Positions 47,873 to 60,298 of a stretch of DNA of 64,000 nucleotides are shown one piece after another. The translations under genes were made by a program, and so were the position numbers. The notes beneath the pieces were generated by a model, which saw only the letters and a program-made list of their open reading frames with translations, made no database searches and had not been told where the DNA came from. The DNA is from Saccopteryx bilineata (lineage: Eukaryota; Chordata; Mammalia; Chiroptera; Emballonuridae), in contig NC_089492.1 of the NCBI RefSeq assembly GCF_036850765.1, positions 203,018,276 to 203,082,275 of the forward strand, in the 5' to 3' direction. Within the stretch, counting starts at the first letter, position 1. Each line of letters begins with the position of its first letter.

Positions 47873-48154
47873 ACTATGAAAACTTAAGTAAACAATAGAA
47901 GTTATAACTAGCTATATTTAAGAACTGACTAGAATACTTGAAACACATAGCTAGCAGGTAAAGGAAGGATAGTCTAACAAAATGATGAGTCTTGCCATTC
48001 CTTATGATTAGGAAAACTGGGTGTACATTAGTATGTTTAGAAGAAAAGACACACTATTGCTTCCATAGAAAGGACAAGCTACACTGCCATCAAAATAAAA
48101 AAATATGTATATCCTTCCAGGCCCATGCAAGCCACACCAAAATAGATCAGACCA
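47873..48154 (+). mobile_element. Second copy of the ERV integrase C-terminal segment
   Basis: Nearly collinear with 45601-45897: shared phrases GACAAGCTACACTGCCATCA, GCCACACCAAAATAGATCAG and CACATAGCTAGCAGGTAAA. It sits in an old L1 and is followed at 48155-48200 by a snippet of L1 ORF2 (CTCAAGATTGCTGTGGCTAT) out of order with its L1 host. Confidence 0.8.
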
Positions 48155-48615
48155 CTTTGTTATTCTTTCTCAAGATTGCTGTGGCTATTCGGGATATTTT
48201 ATTTCTCTATATAATAGAAAATAGTGTTAATATATCAATCATAGAGATTCTAACAGGTGTGAAGTAATTATTATTGTGTTCTTTTAATTTTCATTTCTCT
48301 GGTGGTTAGTGATGTTTAAAATCTTTTCATATATCTATTGGCCATCTGTATGACTTTATTGGAGAAGTGACTATTCAGGTCCTTTGTCCATTTCTTACTT
48401 GGATTATTTGGGGTTTTGGGTTTGTTTGTTTTTTTTGGTGTTGAATTTTGTAAGTTGTTTATAAATTTTGAATAGTAACACCTTATTGGCAAATATGTTT
48501 TTTCAATCAGTGGATTGTCTTTATATTTTGTTGATGGTTTCCTTTGCTGTGCAAAAACTTCTTTACTTTGATAACATCCCATTTGTTTATTTTTTCATGT
48601 TTCCCTTGCCCAAGG

Positions 48616-48616
<1 letters not shown>

Positions 48617-48654
<38 letters not shown>

Positions 48655-48656
48655 TG
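48617..48656. repeat. (TA)n microsatellite
   Basis: About 19 TA units inside the old L1. Confidence 0.95.
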
Positions 48657-48780
48657 CTACCAGATATGTCCAAGACTTTGCTACCTGACTTTCCTTCAAA
48701 GATTTTTATGGTTTTAATTCTAACATTTAATTCTTTAATTCATTTTGAGCTTATTTTGTGTCTGTTGTAAAAGGTGGGGT

Positions 48781-49035
48781 TTTTTTCCTTTTTTTATTCA
48801 TGTGAGTTAAACCAGACACTCATGGCCATTTACAGGGGTTGACTGTGGATCTTCTTAAGGTGTCCATTCCCGTTTTTATTAACCCTTTGAGTAGTGAGTT
48901 TTTTCATGCTCGATAACCACCAGGAGTGGGTTTTTTTTTTTTTAAATGAAATTAGTTCCAGTTACAGTTTTATTAACTGAAAGTCATGTTTGTTTGATAA
49001 TCAATTTATGAAAATAAGAAGAACATACATTTGCC
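48781..49035. other. Anonymous sequence with a possible piggyBac-type end
   Basis: TTAACCCTTTGAGTAGTGAG near 48888 has the TTAA-CCC form of piggyBac termini. No partner end was found, so it is only a suggestion. Confidence 0.3.
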
Positions 49036-49309
49036 TTTTATTAAATTAATTTTAATGGGGTGACATTGATAAATCAAAGTACATATGTTCAGAGAAAACA
49101 TCTCCAGGTTATTTTGACATGTGATTATGCTGCATTCCCATCACACAAAGTCCAATTGTCTTCCATCACCTTCTAAGTGGTTTTCTTTGTGCCCCTCCCC
49201 TGCCGCAACACCCTCCCTGTCCTCCCCCTCACCTCGTAACCACCACTCTCTTGTCCATGTCTCTGAGTCTCATTTTTATGTCCTACCTATGTATGGATTC
49301 ATATAGTTC

Positions 49310-52300
49310 TTAGTTTTTTCTGAATTACTTATTTCATTTTGTATAATGTTATCAAGGTCATCCATGTTGTTGTAAATGATCCAATGTCATCATTTCTTAT
49401 GGCTGAGTAGTATTTCATAGTATATATGTACCAAAGCTTTTTAACCCACTCGTCCACTTACGAACACTTGGGCTGTTTCCAGATCTTCGCTATTGTGAAC
49501 AATGCTGCCATAAACATGGGGGTGCATTTCTTCTTTTGAAACAGTGCTATGGTGTTCTTGAGGTATTTTGCTAAAAATGGGATAGCTGGGTCAAAAGGCA
49601 GTTCGAGGACCTGGCCGGTTGGCTCAGTGGTAGAACGTCGGCCTGGCGTGCAGGACTCCCTGGTTTGATTCCCGGCCAGGGCACACAGGAGAAGCGCCTA
49701 TCTGCTTCACCCCTCCCACTCTCCTTCCTCTCTGTCTCTGTCTTTCCCTCCCGCAGCCAAGGTTCCACTGGAGCAAAGTTGGCCCAGGCACTGAGGATGG
49801 CTCCATGGCCTCTGCCTCAGGCGCTAGAATGGCTCTGGTTGCAAGAGAGCAATGCCCCAGATGGGCAGAGCATCGCCCCCAGATGGGCAGAGCATCGCCC
49901 CAGATGGGCAGAGCATCGCCCCCAGATGGGCAGAGCATCGCCCCCTGGTGGGCATGCTGGGTGGATCCTGATTGGGCGCAGGCAGGAGTCTGTCCGACTG
50001 CCTCCCCATTTCCAACTTCAGAAAAATACAAAAAAAATAATAATAAAAAAGTGGCAGTTTGATTTTTAATTTTTTGAGGAATCTCCATACTGTTTCCACA
50101 GAGGCTGCACCAGTCTGCATTCCCACCAGCAGTGTAGGAGGGTTCCCTTTTCTCCACATCCTCGCCAGCACTTATTCTGTGTTGTTTTGTTGATGAGCAC
50201 CATTCTGACTGGTGTGAGGTGATATCTCATTGTGGTTTTAATTTGCATTTTTTAATGATTAGTGATGTTGAGCATTTTCTCATATGCCTATTGGCCATCT
50301 GTATGTCCTCTTTGAAGAAGTGTCTATTCATTTCATTCACCCATTTTTTGATTGCATTGTTTGTCTTTCTGGTATTGAGTTTTACAAGTTCTTTATAAAT
50401 TTTGGTTATTAACCCCTTATCAGACATTGTCAAATATGTTCTCCCATTGTGTAGTTTTTCTTTTTATTCTGTTCTTATTGTCTTTAGCTGTGCAAAACTT
50501 TTAGTTTGATATAGTCTCATTTGTTTATCCTGTCTTTTATTTCACTTGCCAGTGGAGACAAATCGGCAAATATATAGCTGCGAGAGTTGTCAGAGAGCTT
50601 ACTGCCACTGTTTTCTACTAAGATGCTTATCGTTTTATGGCTTACATTTAAGTCTTTTATCCATTTTAAGTTTATTTTTGTAAATGGTATAAGTTGGTGG
50701 TCTAGTCTCATTTTTTTGCAGGTAGCTGCCCAATTTCCCCAACACCATTTGTTGAGGAGGCTGTCTTTACTGCATTGTATGCTCTTACCTTCTTTGTCAA
50801 ATATCAGTTGTCTATAAAGATGTGGGTTTATTTCTGGGTTCTCTGTTCTGTTCTATCGATCTATATGCCTGTTCTTATGCCAATACCAGGATGTTTTGAG
50901 TAAAATGGCCCTGTGGTATACTTGATATCTGGAAGTGTGACACTTCTCCCTTTATTCTTCCTTTTCAAGATTGCTGAGGCTATTTGTGTTCTCTTTTGGT
51001 TCCATATAAAGTTTTGGAATATGTGTTCTATATCTTTGATGTAAGTCATTGGTATTTTAATCAGTATTTCTTTGAATTTATAAATTGCTTTGGGTAATAT
51101 AGACATTTTAATGATGTTTATTCTTCCTAACCATAAACACGGTATATGCTTCCACTTGTTTGTATCTCCCTTGATTTCCTTTATCAATTTTTATAATTTT
51201 TCGAGTACAAGTCTTTAATCTCCCTAGTTAAATTTATTCCTAGGTACTTTATTTTTTTGGTTGCAATGGTGAAGGGGATTGCTCCTTAATTTTATTGTTC
51301 TGACAGTTCATTGTTAGTGTATAAAAATGCCTCTGATTTCCTAGTATTAATTTTATATCCTACCACCTTGCTGAATTCATTTATCAGGTTCAATAGTTTT
51401 ATGACTGAGACATTAAGATTTTCTATATACAATATCATATCATCTGCAAATAATGATAGTTTTACTTCTTTTCCAATTTGGATGCCTTTTATTTCTTTTT
51501 CTTGTCTGATTGCTGTGGCTAGGACTACCAGAACTATGTTGAATAAGAGTGGTGAAAGGGGGCACCCCTGCTTTTTTCCTGATTTTAAGGGGATTGCTTT
51601 GAATTTTTGTCCATTGAGTGTAATGTTAGCTGTGGGTTTGTCATAGATGGCTTTTATCATGTTGAAGTATGTTCCCTGTATTCCCACTTTGCTGAGAGTT
51701 TTGATCATGAATGGGTGCTGGATTTTATTAAATGTTTTTTCTGCATTTATTGAAATTGTCATGTGGTTTTTCTCCTTCCTTTTGTTTATGTGATGAATCA
51801 CATTGATTGATTTGCTAATATTGTACCAGCCTTGCCTCCCAAGAATAAATCCCACTTGATCATGGTGTATGATTTTTTTCATATATTGCAGGATCCAGTT
51901 TGCTAATATTTTGTTGAGGATTTTAGCATCTGAATTCATCAGGGACATTGGCCTATAATTTTCTTTCTTTGTGTTGTCTTTGCCTAGTTTTGGAATCAGA
52001 ATTATGCTCGCCTCATGAAAGGAGCTTGGAAGTCTTCCTTCCTCTTGAATTTTTTGAAATAGCTTGAGAAGGGTAGGAGTTAGTTCTTCTTTAACTATTT
52101 GGTAGAATTTACTTGTGAAGCCATCAGGCCCAGGAACTTTTCTTGAGGAGGGGTAGTTTTTTGATAACTGTTTCAATCTCATTTGTTGTTATCAGTCTGT
52201 TTAGGTTTTCTGATTCTTCCAGATTAATTTTTGGAGGATTTTATGTTTCAAGGAATTTGTCCATTTCATCTAGGTTGTCTAGTTTTTTTGGCATACAATT

Positions 52301-53534
52301 CTTCATAGTATTTTCTTAACAATATTTTGTATTTTTGTGTGTCAGTTATTTCTGCACTCTCATTTCTAATTTTATTTATTTGAGTCCTCTCCCTTTGTTT
52401 CTTGGTGAGTTTGTTTGAAGGTTCATTGATCTTGTTTACCTTTTCAAAAAACCACCTCCTGGTTTCATTGATCCTCTGTATTGTTTCTTTAGTCTCTATG
52501 TCATTTATTTCCACTCGGATATTTATTATTTCCTTCCTTCTACTACCTCTGGGCTTTACTTACTGTTCTTTTTCTAGTTCTTTTAGATGCAGGGTCAAGT
52601 TTTTTATTTGAGCTTTTTCTAGCTTCTTAAGGTATGCCTGTAATGCTATGAACTTCCCTCTCAGTACTGGTTTTGCTGTGTCCCATAAATTTTGAGTTGA
52701 TGTATGTTCATTATTGTTCATTTCTAGGAATTTTTTTATTTCTCCTTTGACCTTATTGTTAACCCATTTCTTATTTAATAACATGCTATTTAGTTTCCAA
52801 GTGTTTGAGAATTTTTGAGCTTTTCTGTTGTGTTTGATTTCTAGTTTCAAGCCATTGTGATCAGAGAAAGTGCTCAATATGATTTCAATCTTTTTAAATT
52901 TGTTGAGACCACTTTTGTGCCCGAACATGTGGTCTATCCTAGAGAATGTACCATGAGCACTTGAAAAGAAAGTATATTCTGCTTTAGGGTGGAAGGTTCT
53001 GATGATATCTGTTAAATCAAGTTGATCTAGTGTGTCCTTTCAGTCTGCTGTTTCTTTGTTAATTTTCTTTCTTGAGGATCTATCTAGTGATGTTAGTGGG
53101 GTGTTGAAATCCCCTACTATTAATGTATTGCTATTGATCTCACCCTTTATATCCATTAAAGTCTGCTTTATATATTTAGGTGCTCTTATATTAGGTGTGT
53201 ATATATTTATAACGATTTTATATTACTGTTGGATTGCTCCTTTTATCATTATGTAGTGACCTTCTTTATCTCTTACAGCCTTTGTTTAAAGTCCATTTTG
53301 TCTGATATAAATATTGCTACCCTAGGTTTTTTTTATTTTCGTTTGCATGAAATATTTTTTTCCATCCTTTTATCTTCAGCCTATCTGCGTCTTTTGTTTT
53401 AAGTGTGTCTCTTGTAGACAGCAACTGTATGAGTCCTGTTTTCTTATCCAAATAGCTACCCTGTGTCTTCTTATTGGATCATTTAATTCATTTACATTTA
53501 AGGTTATTACTGATATGTAGTTGTTTATTGCCAT
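49310..53534 (-). pseudogene. L1 G ORF2 (type 1), broken
   Basis: Start at 53534 (ATGGCAATAAACAAC on the minus strand), stop at 49310. The endonuclease to reverse transcriptase linker region is at 52266-52928. A 296-codon open stretch at 51292-52182 holds the reverse transcriptase core: [32 protein letters not shown], and the intact catalytic motif [13 protein letters not shown]. The C-terminal cysteine-rich [18 protein letters not shown] is at 50066-50248. Frameshifts and one SINE break it. Confidence 0.87.
49607..50052 (+). mobile_element. VES-like SINE with internal 22-bp tandem expansion
   Basis: Plus-strand copy, head ACCTGGCCGGTTGGCTCAG at the left, tail AAAAAAATAATAATAAAAAA. The duplications GGCAGTTCGA (49597-49606) and GGCAGTTTGA (50053-50062) differ at one base. 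Four copies of AGATGGGCAGAGCATCG start at 49859, 49881, 49902 and 49924, where other SINEs here have one or two related units. Confidence 0.92.
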
Positions 53535-53590
53535 TTTATTCTTTAAAGCTGTATTCCTCTTCTGCTATACTCTTTCTCCCTTTGATCTGT

Positions 53591-54499
53591 TTACAACAGG
53601 CCCCTTAGCATTTCTTGCAGCATTAGTTTGGTTGTAGTGAATTCCTTGAGGTTTTTTTTGTCAGGAAAGCTTTTTATTTCTCCTTCAATTTTAAACAATA
53701 GCCTTGCTGGATAAAGTAGCCTTGGTTGTAGGCTCTTGTTCTGCATTACTTTTACTATTTCCTGCCATTTCCTGTAGGCGTCAAGTGTTTCTGTTGAGAA
53801 GTTGGAAGTCATCCTTATGGTGACTCCTTTGTAGGTGATAACCTTTTTTTATCTAGCAGCTTTTAATATTTTCTCTTATCACTTAGCTTTGGCATTTTAA
53901 TTATGATGTGTTTTGGTGTAGATTTCTTTGGGTTTCTCTTTAATGGAGTTCTCTGTGCTTCTTGAACTTGTGAGACATTTTCTGCCTTAATTTAAGGAAG
54001 TTTTCACTATGATATGTTTGAACAAAGTCTCTATCCCTTGTTCTTTCTCTGCTTCTTCAGGAACACCTATGATGCAGATGTTATTTCTCCTCATGTTGTC
54101 ACAGAGCTCTCTTAGAGTTTCCTCAGACTTTTTGAGGTTCTTTTCTTTTTTCTGCTCTGCTTCCATGCCTTCATTTATCTTGTCCTCTACCTTGCTGATT
54201 CGATTCACAGCTTCACCTATCGTGCTTTTAATTCTTTCCATTGTGTTCTTCATTTCTGATATTGTATTTGTCATTTCTGACTGGTTCTTTTTTATTATGT
54301 CAATGTCCTTTTTTTTATTTGCTATCTATTTATTTAGGTGTTCGTAATGACCATCTATTGTTGTTCTAACATCTTTGACGATCCTAACAATCATTATTTT
54401 AAATTCTGCATCTGGTAATTTGGTTATATCTGACTCAATCAGGTCGTTTTCTGGGGATTTCTCCTGATTCATTTGTGTTACATTTCTCTGCCATCTCAT
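53591..54499 (-). pseudogene. L1 G ORF1 (type 1), broken
   Basis: Starts MRWQRNVTQMNQEKSPEND at 54499 with the segment LPDAEFKIMIVRIVKDVRTT. Coiled coil RISKVEDKINEGMEAEQ and RNA-recognition motif NNICIIGVPEEAEKEQ follow at 53987-54274, and the C-terminal part (MTSNFSTETLDAYRKWQEIV) at 53591-53812. Two or more frameshifts. Confidence 0.85.
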
Positions 54500-55130
54500 T
54501 TTATCTGTGTAAATGAAGGTTTTGGCCACTGGAGTCCACTGGTGTGGCCTCTGTGTTCCCTAGATGTGGTCTGTCTGAAGGCCCGCCACTCCCTCTGCTG
54601 CTGCTGCTTAGAGCATTTGGGTATGGGCCTTGCTGGAGCCAGCCCACTGGGCTTGTTGCTGTGGTTTCTGCTTCTCCTTCACAGGAGAAGCTGTGATCAC
54701 GTACTCGGGGTTACAAGCATCGGTAGCCTCAGCCTTCACCCTGCCCCTGCTGCTGGGGTTATGCACTGCCCCCACAGGTGGGGTTATGCACCGCACCCGG
54801 GCCACAAGCCTTGGCCCTGAAGGTAGGAGTGAGCACAAGCCTTGGCTCCCGGTTTATTTTTATTTTTATTTTTTTCTATTAATACTTTTATTTTTTTAAT
54901 GGGGTGACATCAATAAATCAGGATACATATATTCAAAGATAACATGTCCAGGTTATCTTGTCATTCAATTATGTTGCATACCCATCACCCAAACTCAGAT
55001 TGTGCTCTGTCACCTTCTATCTAGTTTTCTTTGTGCCCCTCCCCCTCCCCCTTTCCTTCTCCCTCTCCCTTCTCCCCCCATAACCCCCACACTCTTATCA
55101 ATGTCTCTTAGTCTCACTTTTATGTCCCAC

Positions 55131-57429
55131 CTATGTATGGAATAATGCAGTTCCTGGTTTTTCTGATTTACGTATTTCATTTCGTATACTGTTATCAAGA
55201 TCCCACCATTTTGCTGTAAATGATCCGATGTCATCATTTCTTATGGCTGAGTAGTATTCCATAGTGTATATTTGCCATATCTTCTTTATCCAGTCATCTA
55301 TTGATGGGATTTTTGTTTGTTTCCATGTCCTGGTCACTGTGAACAATGCTGCAATGAACATGAGGCTGCATGTGTCTTTACGTATCAATTTTTCTGAGCT
55401 TTGGGGTATATACCCAGTAGAGGGATTGCTGGGTCATAAGGTAGTTCTATTTTCAGTTTTTTGAGGAACCACCATATTTCTTCCATAATGGTTATATTAT
55501 TTTACATTCCCACCAACAGTGTATGAGAGTTACTTTTTCTCCACAGCCTCTCCAACATTTGCTATTAACTGTCTTGTTAATAATAGCTAATCTAACAGGT
55601 GTGAGGTGGTATCTCATTGCAGTTTTGATTTGAATTTCTCTAATAACTAATGAAGATGAGCATCTTTTCATATATCTGTTGGCTATTTGTATCTCTTCCA
55701 GGATGAAGTGTCTGATCATGTCCTCTTCTCATTTCTCTATTGTATTGTTTGTTTGTTTGTTTATTGTTGAGTTTTATGAGTTCTTTGTATATTTTGGATA
55801 TTAGACCCTTATCTGAGCTGCTGTTTGAAAATATCATTTCCCATTTAGTTGGCTGTCTGTTTATTTTGGTATCAGTTTCTCTTGGTGAGCAAAAACTTCT
55901 TAGTCCGGTGTAGTCCCATTTATTAATTTTTGCCTTCACTTCTCTTGCCTGTGGAGTCAAATTCATAAAATGCTCTTTAAAACCCAGGTCCATGAGTTGA
56001 GTACCTATGTCTTCTTCTATGTACTTAATTGTTTCAGGTCTTATGTTTAGATCTTTGATCCATTTTGAGTTAATTTTAGTACAGGGGGACAGACTGTAGT
56101 CCAGTTTCATTCTTTTGCATGTGGCTTTCCAGTTTTCCCAGCACCATTTATTGAAGAGGCTTTCTTTTCTCCATTGTGTGTTGTTGGCCCCTTTATCAAA
56201 AATTATTTCACTACATACATGTGGTTTTATTTCTGGGATTTCTATTCTGTTCCATTGGTCTGAGTGTCTATTTTTCTGCCAATACCATGCTGTTTTGATT
56301 GTCGTGGCCCTATAATATAGTTTGAAATCAGGTATTGTAATGCCCCAAGCTTCATTCATTTTCTTCAAGATTGCTTTGGCTATTCAGGATTTTTTATAAT
56401 TCCATATACATCTGATGATTTTGTACTCCATTTCTTTAAAAAATGTCATTGGAATTTTGATGGGAATTGCATTAAATTTGTATATTGCTTTGGGTAATAT
56501 GGCCATCTTGATTATATTTATTCTTCCTAACCAAGAACAAGGAATATTCTTCCATCTCATTATATCTTTTTTGATATCCCTTAACAATGCTTTATACTTT
56601 TCATTATATAAGTCCTTTACATTCTTCGTTATGTTTATTCCTAGATATTTTGTTTTTGTTGTTGCAATCGTGAAGGGGATTGTTCTTTTGAATTCATTCT
56701 CAAATGTTTCATTGTTGGCATATAGAAAGGCTATTTGACTTCTGTATGTTAATTTTGTATGCTGCAACCTTACTGTATTGGCTTATTGTTTCCAGTAGTC
56801 TTTTTGTGGATTCTTTGGGATTTTCGATGTATTGGATCATATCATCTGCAAAAAGTGATACCTTTACTTCTTCTTTTCCGATATGGATGCCTTTTATTTG
56901 TTTCTCTTGTCTGATTGCTGTGGCTAGAATCTCTAGTAACACATTAAATAAGAGTGGAGAAAGTAGACAACCCTGTCTTGTTCCTGATTTAAGGGGGAAA
57001 GCCTTCAGTTTTGTGCCATTTAATATGATGTTAGCTGATGGTTTATCATATATGGTTTTTATCATGTTGAGATATTTTCCTTCTATACCCATTTTGTTGA
57101 GAGTCTTAAACATAAAATTGTGTTGTATTTTATCAAAAGCCTTTTCTGCATCTATTGATAAGATCATGTGGATTTTGTTCTTTGTTTTGTTGATATGGTG
57201 TATTATGTTAACCGTTATACGTATGTTGAACCATCCTTGAGATTCTGGGATGAATCCCACTTGATCATGATGTATTATCTTTTTAATATGTTGTTGTATT
57301 TGATTTGCTAGTATTTTGTTTAGTATTTTAGCATCTGTATTCATTAGAGATATTGGTCTGTAGTTTTTTTTGTGTGTGTGTGTGCCGTCCTTACCTGGTT
57401 TTGGTATGAGGGTTATGTTGGTCTCATAT
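55131..57429 (-). pseudogene. L1 D ORF2 (type 2), missing its N-terminal part
   Basis: The reverse transcriptase segment at 56709-57344 is open for 211 codons ([50 protein letters not shown]). C-terminal domain at 55640-56368, cysteine-rich [18 protein letters not shown] at 55492-55719 and the end at 55131-55388. The endonuclease domain and the early part of the reverse transcriptase are absent because of the internal deletion. Confidence 0.86.
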
Positions 57430-57909
57430 ACCTATTATTCTTATGTTATTCTTTTTGATGGAGTCAGATAATTCATGTAGGGCTATCTCATTTTTTAAAA
57501 TTTTTGAGTCTCTTTCTTCTTCTCTCTGTTGTGCCTCAAGTTTCTTGTCTTCTATTTCATTAATCCTCTCTTCTATCTGGCCTGTTCTATTAGCTAAGCT
57601 TGTTATCTTGTTTTTCCGCTTGTGAATTGAGTTTTTCATCTCTGTTTGATTTGTTTTTATAGTTTCAATTTCCTTGGAAATATATTCTTTGTGTTCATTG
57701 AGTTGTTTTCTGAGCTCCCTAAATTGCCTTTCTGTGTTTTCTTGTGTATCTCTGAGTATTTTTAGGATTTCTATTTTAAATTCTCTGTCGTTTAACTCCA
57801 AGGTTTCCAATATATTAAATTTTTTCTTCATAGATTTTTCTTCATCTATCTGTGTTACCTCTCTTTCTTTTGTATCCATGATATTCGATTTTCTCTTCTT
57901 TAATGGCAT
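57430..57909 (-). pseudogene. L1 D ORF1 N-terminal part (type 2)
   Basis: About 160 open codons starting MPLKKRKSNIMDTKEREVTQ, nearly the same as element C. The coiled coil runs through QIEERINEIEDKKLEAQQRE, and the RNA-recognition motif begins at NNIRIIGI, where the deletion joint cuts it. Confidence 0.88.
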
Positions 57910-57914
57910 CTGAG

Positions 57915-58850
57915 GGTGGTTTTGTTGATAGTATTAATGAGATTTAATAAGAAATAAAAAGTTAAAAAAATAAAAATTAGAAGTTTTTAAAAAAAAGAAT
58001 TAAAGAAAAATAAAATAAAATAAAAAATTTTTTTTAAAAAAGGAAAGTATTCTCCCCCTCCTTTTTTTCTCTCCTCTCCTCTCCCCTCTTTCTTGAGAAA
58101 ATCTTGTGGTGAACTGTGAGTTATATTGTACTAAATAGAACAAACAATGCCTGTAATGGAGGGTCTGAATTGGGGAGAAGTAATAAAGGGGCAAAAAAAA
58201 CCCAGAAAAAAGGGGGTATTGACCCACAAAAAGCAAATAAGGAAAAAAATTGGGTCAAAAATAAAATGATTAGCTTTTACGTGTTGGTTGACTAAGAGTT
58301 ATGATGAGAGGAATAAGTGGGAAACAGGAAAATTGGGGGACAAATTAAAAAGTTACTATTGTATTTAGTGGAACACTAGATAAAATGGAGAGCCAGGGAT
58401 GGAAGCACTGCTAGTGAGTTAAAAAGGTGAAGTAAAAACCCCCCAAAATGACACAAACATAGGTTTGAGTCCCAGATAAGATAATATGTTTGTTATTGAG
58501 GTTTGAATGAGAGGAGACGTAAAGGAGAAAGGAAGAAACTAATATAGAGGGAGAAAATAAAGAGAGAGAGAGAGAAAAAAGAGGGAACCACTAAAAGAAG
58601 AAAAATGAAAAAGAGGAGAGAGAGAGAGAGTTAAGGGTTTTGGAGTGCAACCCTCATAGAGAGAAAGGAAGAGGAGAGAAAAGATAATGGGAGATGTAAC
58701 ACTTATGAGTAGTGTAGTTCAAGGAGAGGAGTGAGTAAGACCGACAGAGAGTTAAACAACCAAATTGGAGGAGGAAAAAAAGAAAAAAAAATCAAGAATG
58801 AAGATAAGAGAAAGAAACAAACAAATATAATAAAATGGGATAGGTTATAA
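57915..58850. repeat. Purine-rich tract in the L1 D 5' UTR
   Basis: Counterpart of 8042-8960, including (GA)n runs near 58560 and 58620. Same position relative to ORF1 and monomers. Confidence 0.6.
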
Positions 58851-59289
58851 AGTCTGTGGATTATTCTTGATTTTGAGAGGTTATCTTCTTGTTTTTTCTT
58901 TTCTCTCCCTCTTCCTGGTTGGTAACTTTGTACCCCGGATTCTGCCCCTTTGGCATGCTCAGGTAGAGGTTTGCAATTGATAAGTCTTTATGGCGATGTC
59001 ATGTATTGTGCTTCAGTCTCGTTGGCAGTTGAGGCTCATTAGCATTTATAGGCTCCAACAGTGAGAGAGTCCATGTTCCTGGAGCCTCTCTCCTAGTCTT
59101 TCTTTCCTCAATTAGTAGCCTGATAATCTAGCTATGGGGTTGCTGCTGCCTCTGCCTGGATAGTTAGAGGCTCAAAGAGCTGGCCACTCCCCACTCTATT
59201 CCAACTCAGCACAGGGCTTTGGGTAAGGCTCAGTCAGTCAGAGCTGCTAGCATAATCAGGTGGGGCTTCCACCCACTCAAAGACCTCTG

Positions 59290-59875
59290 GCTCTGCTACT
59301 CTGTGGGATAACACAGGCGCGCACTGCCAAGGCACTTGGAGGAATCTCTCGCCCACTATCTGCATGCGCAGACCAGGATATCAGGCCAGCAGTCTCACAC
59401 TCTGAGTGAAATCCCTTCTGTACAGAAAAGTTCCAGTGTTGGAAATGGCTCTCGCTCTGTCCCCATGCGCAGCTTTTTGAAGGCTCTGGGGCAGCTTGAG
59501 ATTCCGCTTTTGGCCCACACAAAGGCCCCTGATTCTGTCCCTCTGTGCGATAACACAGGCTCCCACTCCTGAGGTGCTAGGAGGAATCTCTTGCCTTCTC
59601 TCCATGCGCACCAACCAGGATAGCAGGCCAGCCGCCTCACCCTCTGAGTGAAACCCCTCCTGCACGGAAAAGTTCCAGCGTTGGAATTGGCTCTTGCTCC
59701 CTCCCAGTTTGCGGCTCTCTCAGGGCGCTGGGGCAGCCCAGAGATTCCGCTTTTGGCCCACACAAAGGCCTCTGACTCTGCCTCTCTGTGGGATAATATG
59801 AGCGCCCCTGCTGAGGCAGTCGGAGGAATCTCTCGCCCACTATTTGCGCGCGCCGACCAGGAGATCGGGGAAAAT
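59290..59875 (-). repeat. Tandem monomers in the L1 D 5' UTR (about 2.4 units of 242 bp)
   Basis: AGGATATCAGGCC at 59375, AGGATAGCAGGCC at 59617 and the degenerate AGGAGATCGGGG near 59859 give spacings of about 242. One unit fewer than in element C. CTGCACGGAAAAGTTCCAG and CACACAAAGGCC recur in each. Confidence 0.85.
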
Positions 59876-60298
59876 GGCTGCCCCACTTGTCTTTCTTTGT
59901 CTGGGTTTGGCGTGAGTGTTAGCTTGTATTGACTGGGTTGCCACAGGCACAGTTTTCCTCGGCTTGGATCTCCATGCTACAGCCTGGTTTGGCCGTTTGT
60001 GCCACGGCCTGGATCTATTCACCCCCTTTGTCAGCCTCAGTTTCTATATTCTCAGTTCCCAGTGAAAGCCGCCCTGTTTAGGTTAGTGAGGAAAGCGGAG
60101 CATTTCTTACTCCCTATTTCCTTCGGGGTTTGATTATATATTTAGCCTATTTTTCGCTTGACCATACCTTCGGGTGTATTGAGAAACATCTGGAGGGTTC
60201 CAAGGATAGGTTTTTCTGTTTCTGGTTGAAAATCTTGTTGAGTTTTGGGGGACATTTATCGGTATCGCTTCCTACCATGCCATTATGCTGACATCATC

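Larger units (their letters stand above)
47066..48780 (-). mobile_element. Old L1 with an ERV fragment inserted
   Basis: 3' UTR from 47066 (TTTGGTGACATTGATTAATA), ORF2 C-terminal region to 47872, then a foreign block to about 48245, then L1 again (GATTCTAACAGGTGTGAAGT) to about 48780. The minus strand reads KWTKDLNSHFSNKVIQMANR at 48316-48400. Interrupted also by a TA repeat. Confidence 0.75.
49036..54862 (-). mobile_element. L1 element G (type 1), nearly full length
   Basis: 3' UTR 49036-49309, ORF2 49310-53534, ORF1 53591-54499, 5' UTR 54500-54862, where it meets the tail of element D. A SINE splits the ORF2 C-terminal part. The short 5' UTR is GC-rich (CTGCTGCTGCTTAGAGC, CCCTGCCCCTGCTGCTGG) and does not resemble those of A or E. 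No duplication could be assigned. Coding regions are closest to A and E but carry frameshifts. Confidence 0.88.
54853..60298 (-). mobile_element. L1 element D (type 2), complete 5' UTR, internal deletion
   Basis: T-rich tail at 54853-54898, 3' UTR, ORF2 remnant to 57429, ORF1 N-terminal part 57430-57909, 5' UTR 57910-60298. About 3 kb expected between mid-ORF1 and the ORF2 reverse transcriptase region are missing. The 5' UTR matches element C, including the purine tract and the monomers. The right end (ATGATGTCAGCATAATGGCA on the minus strand) matches the C start. No flanking duplication was found. Confidence 0.88.

Noticed and set aside
56704..57240. A 178-codon plus-strand frame with hydrophobic stretches
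   Set aside because: It is the antisense of the L1 D reverse transcriptase domain; T-rich antisense codons mimic membrane segments.
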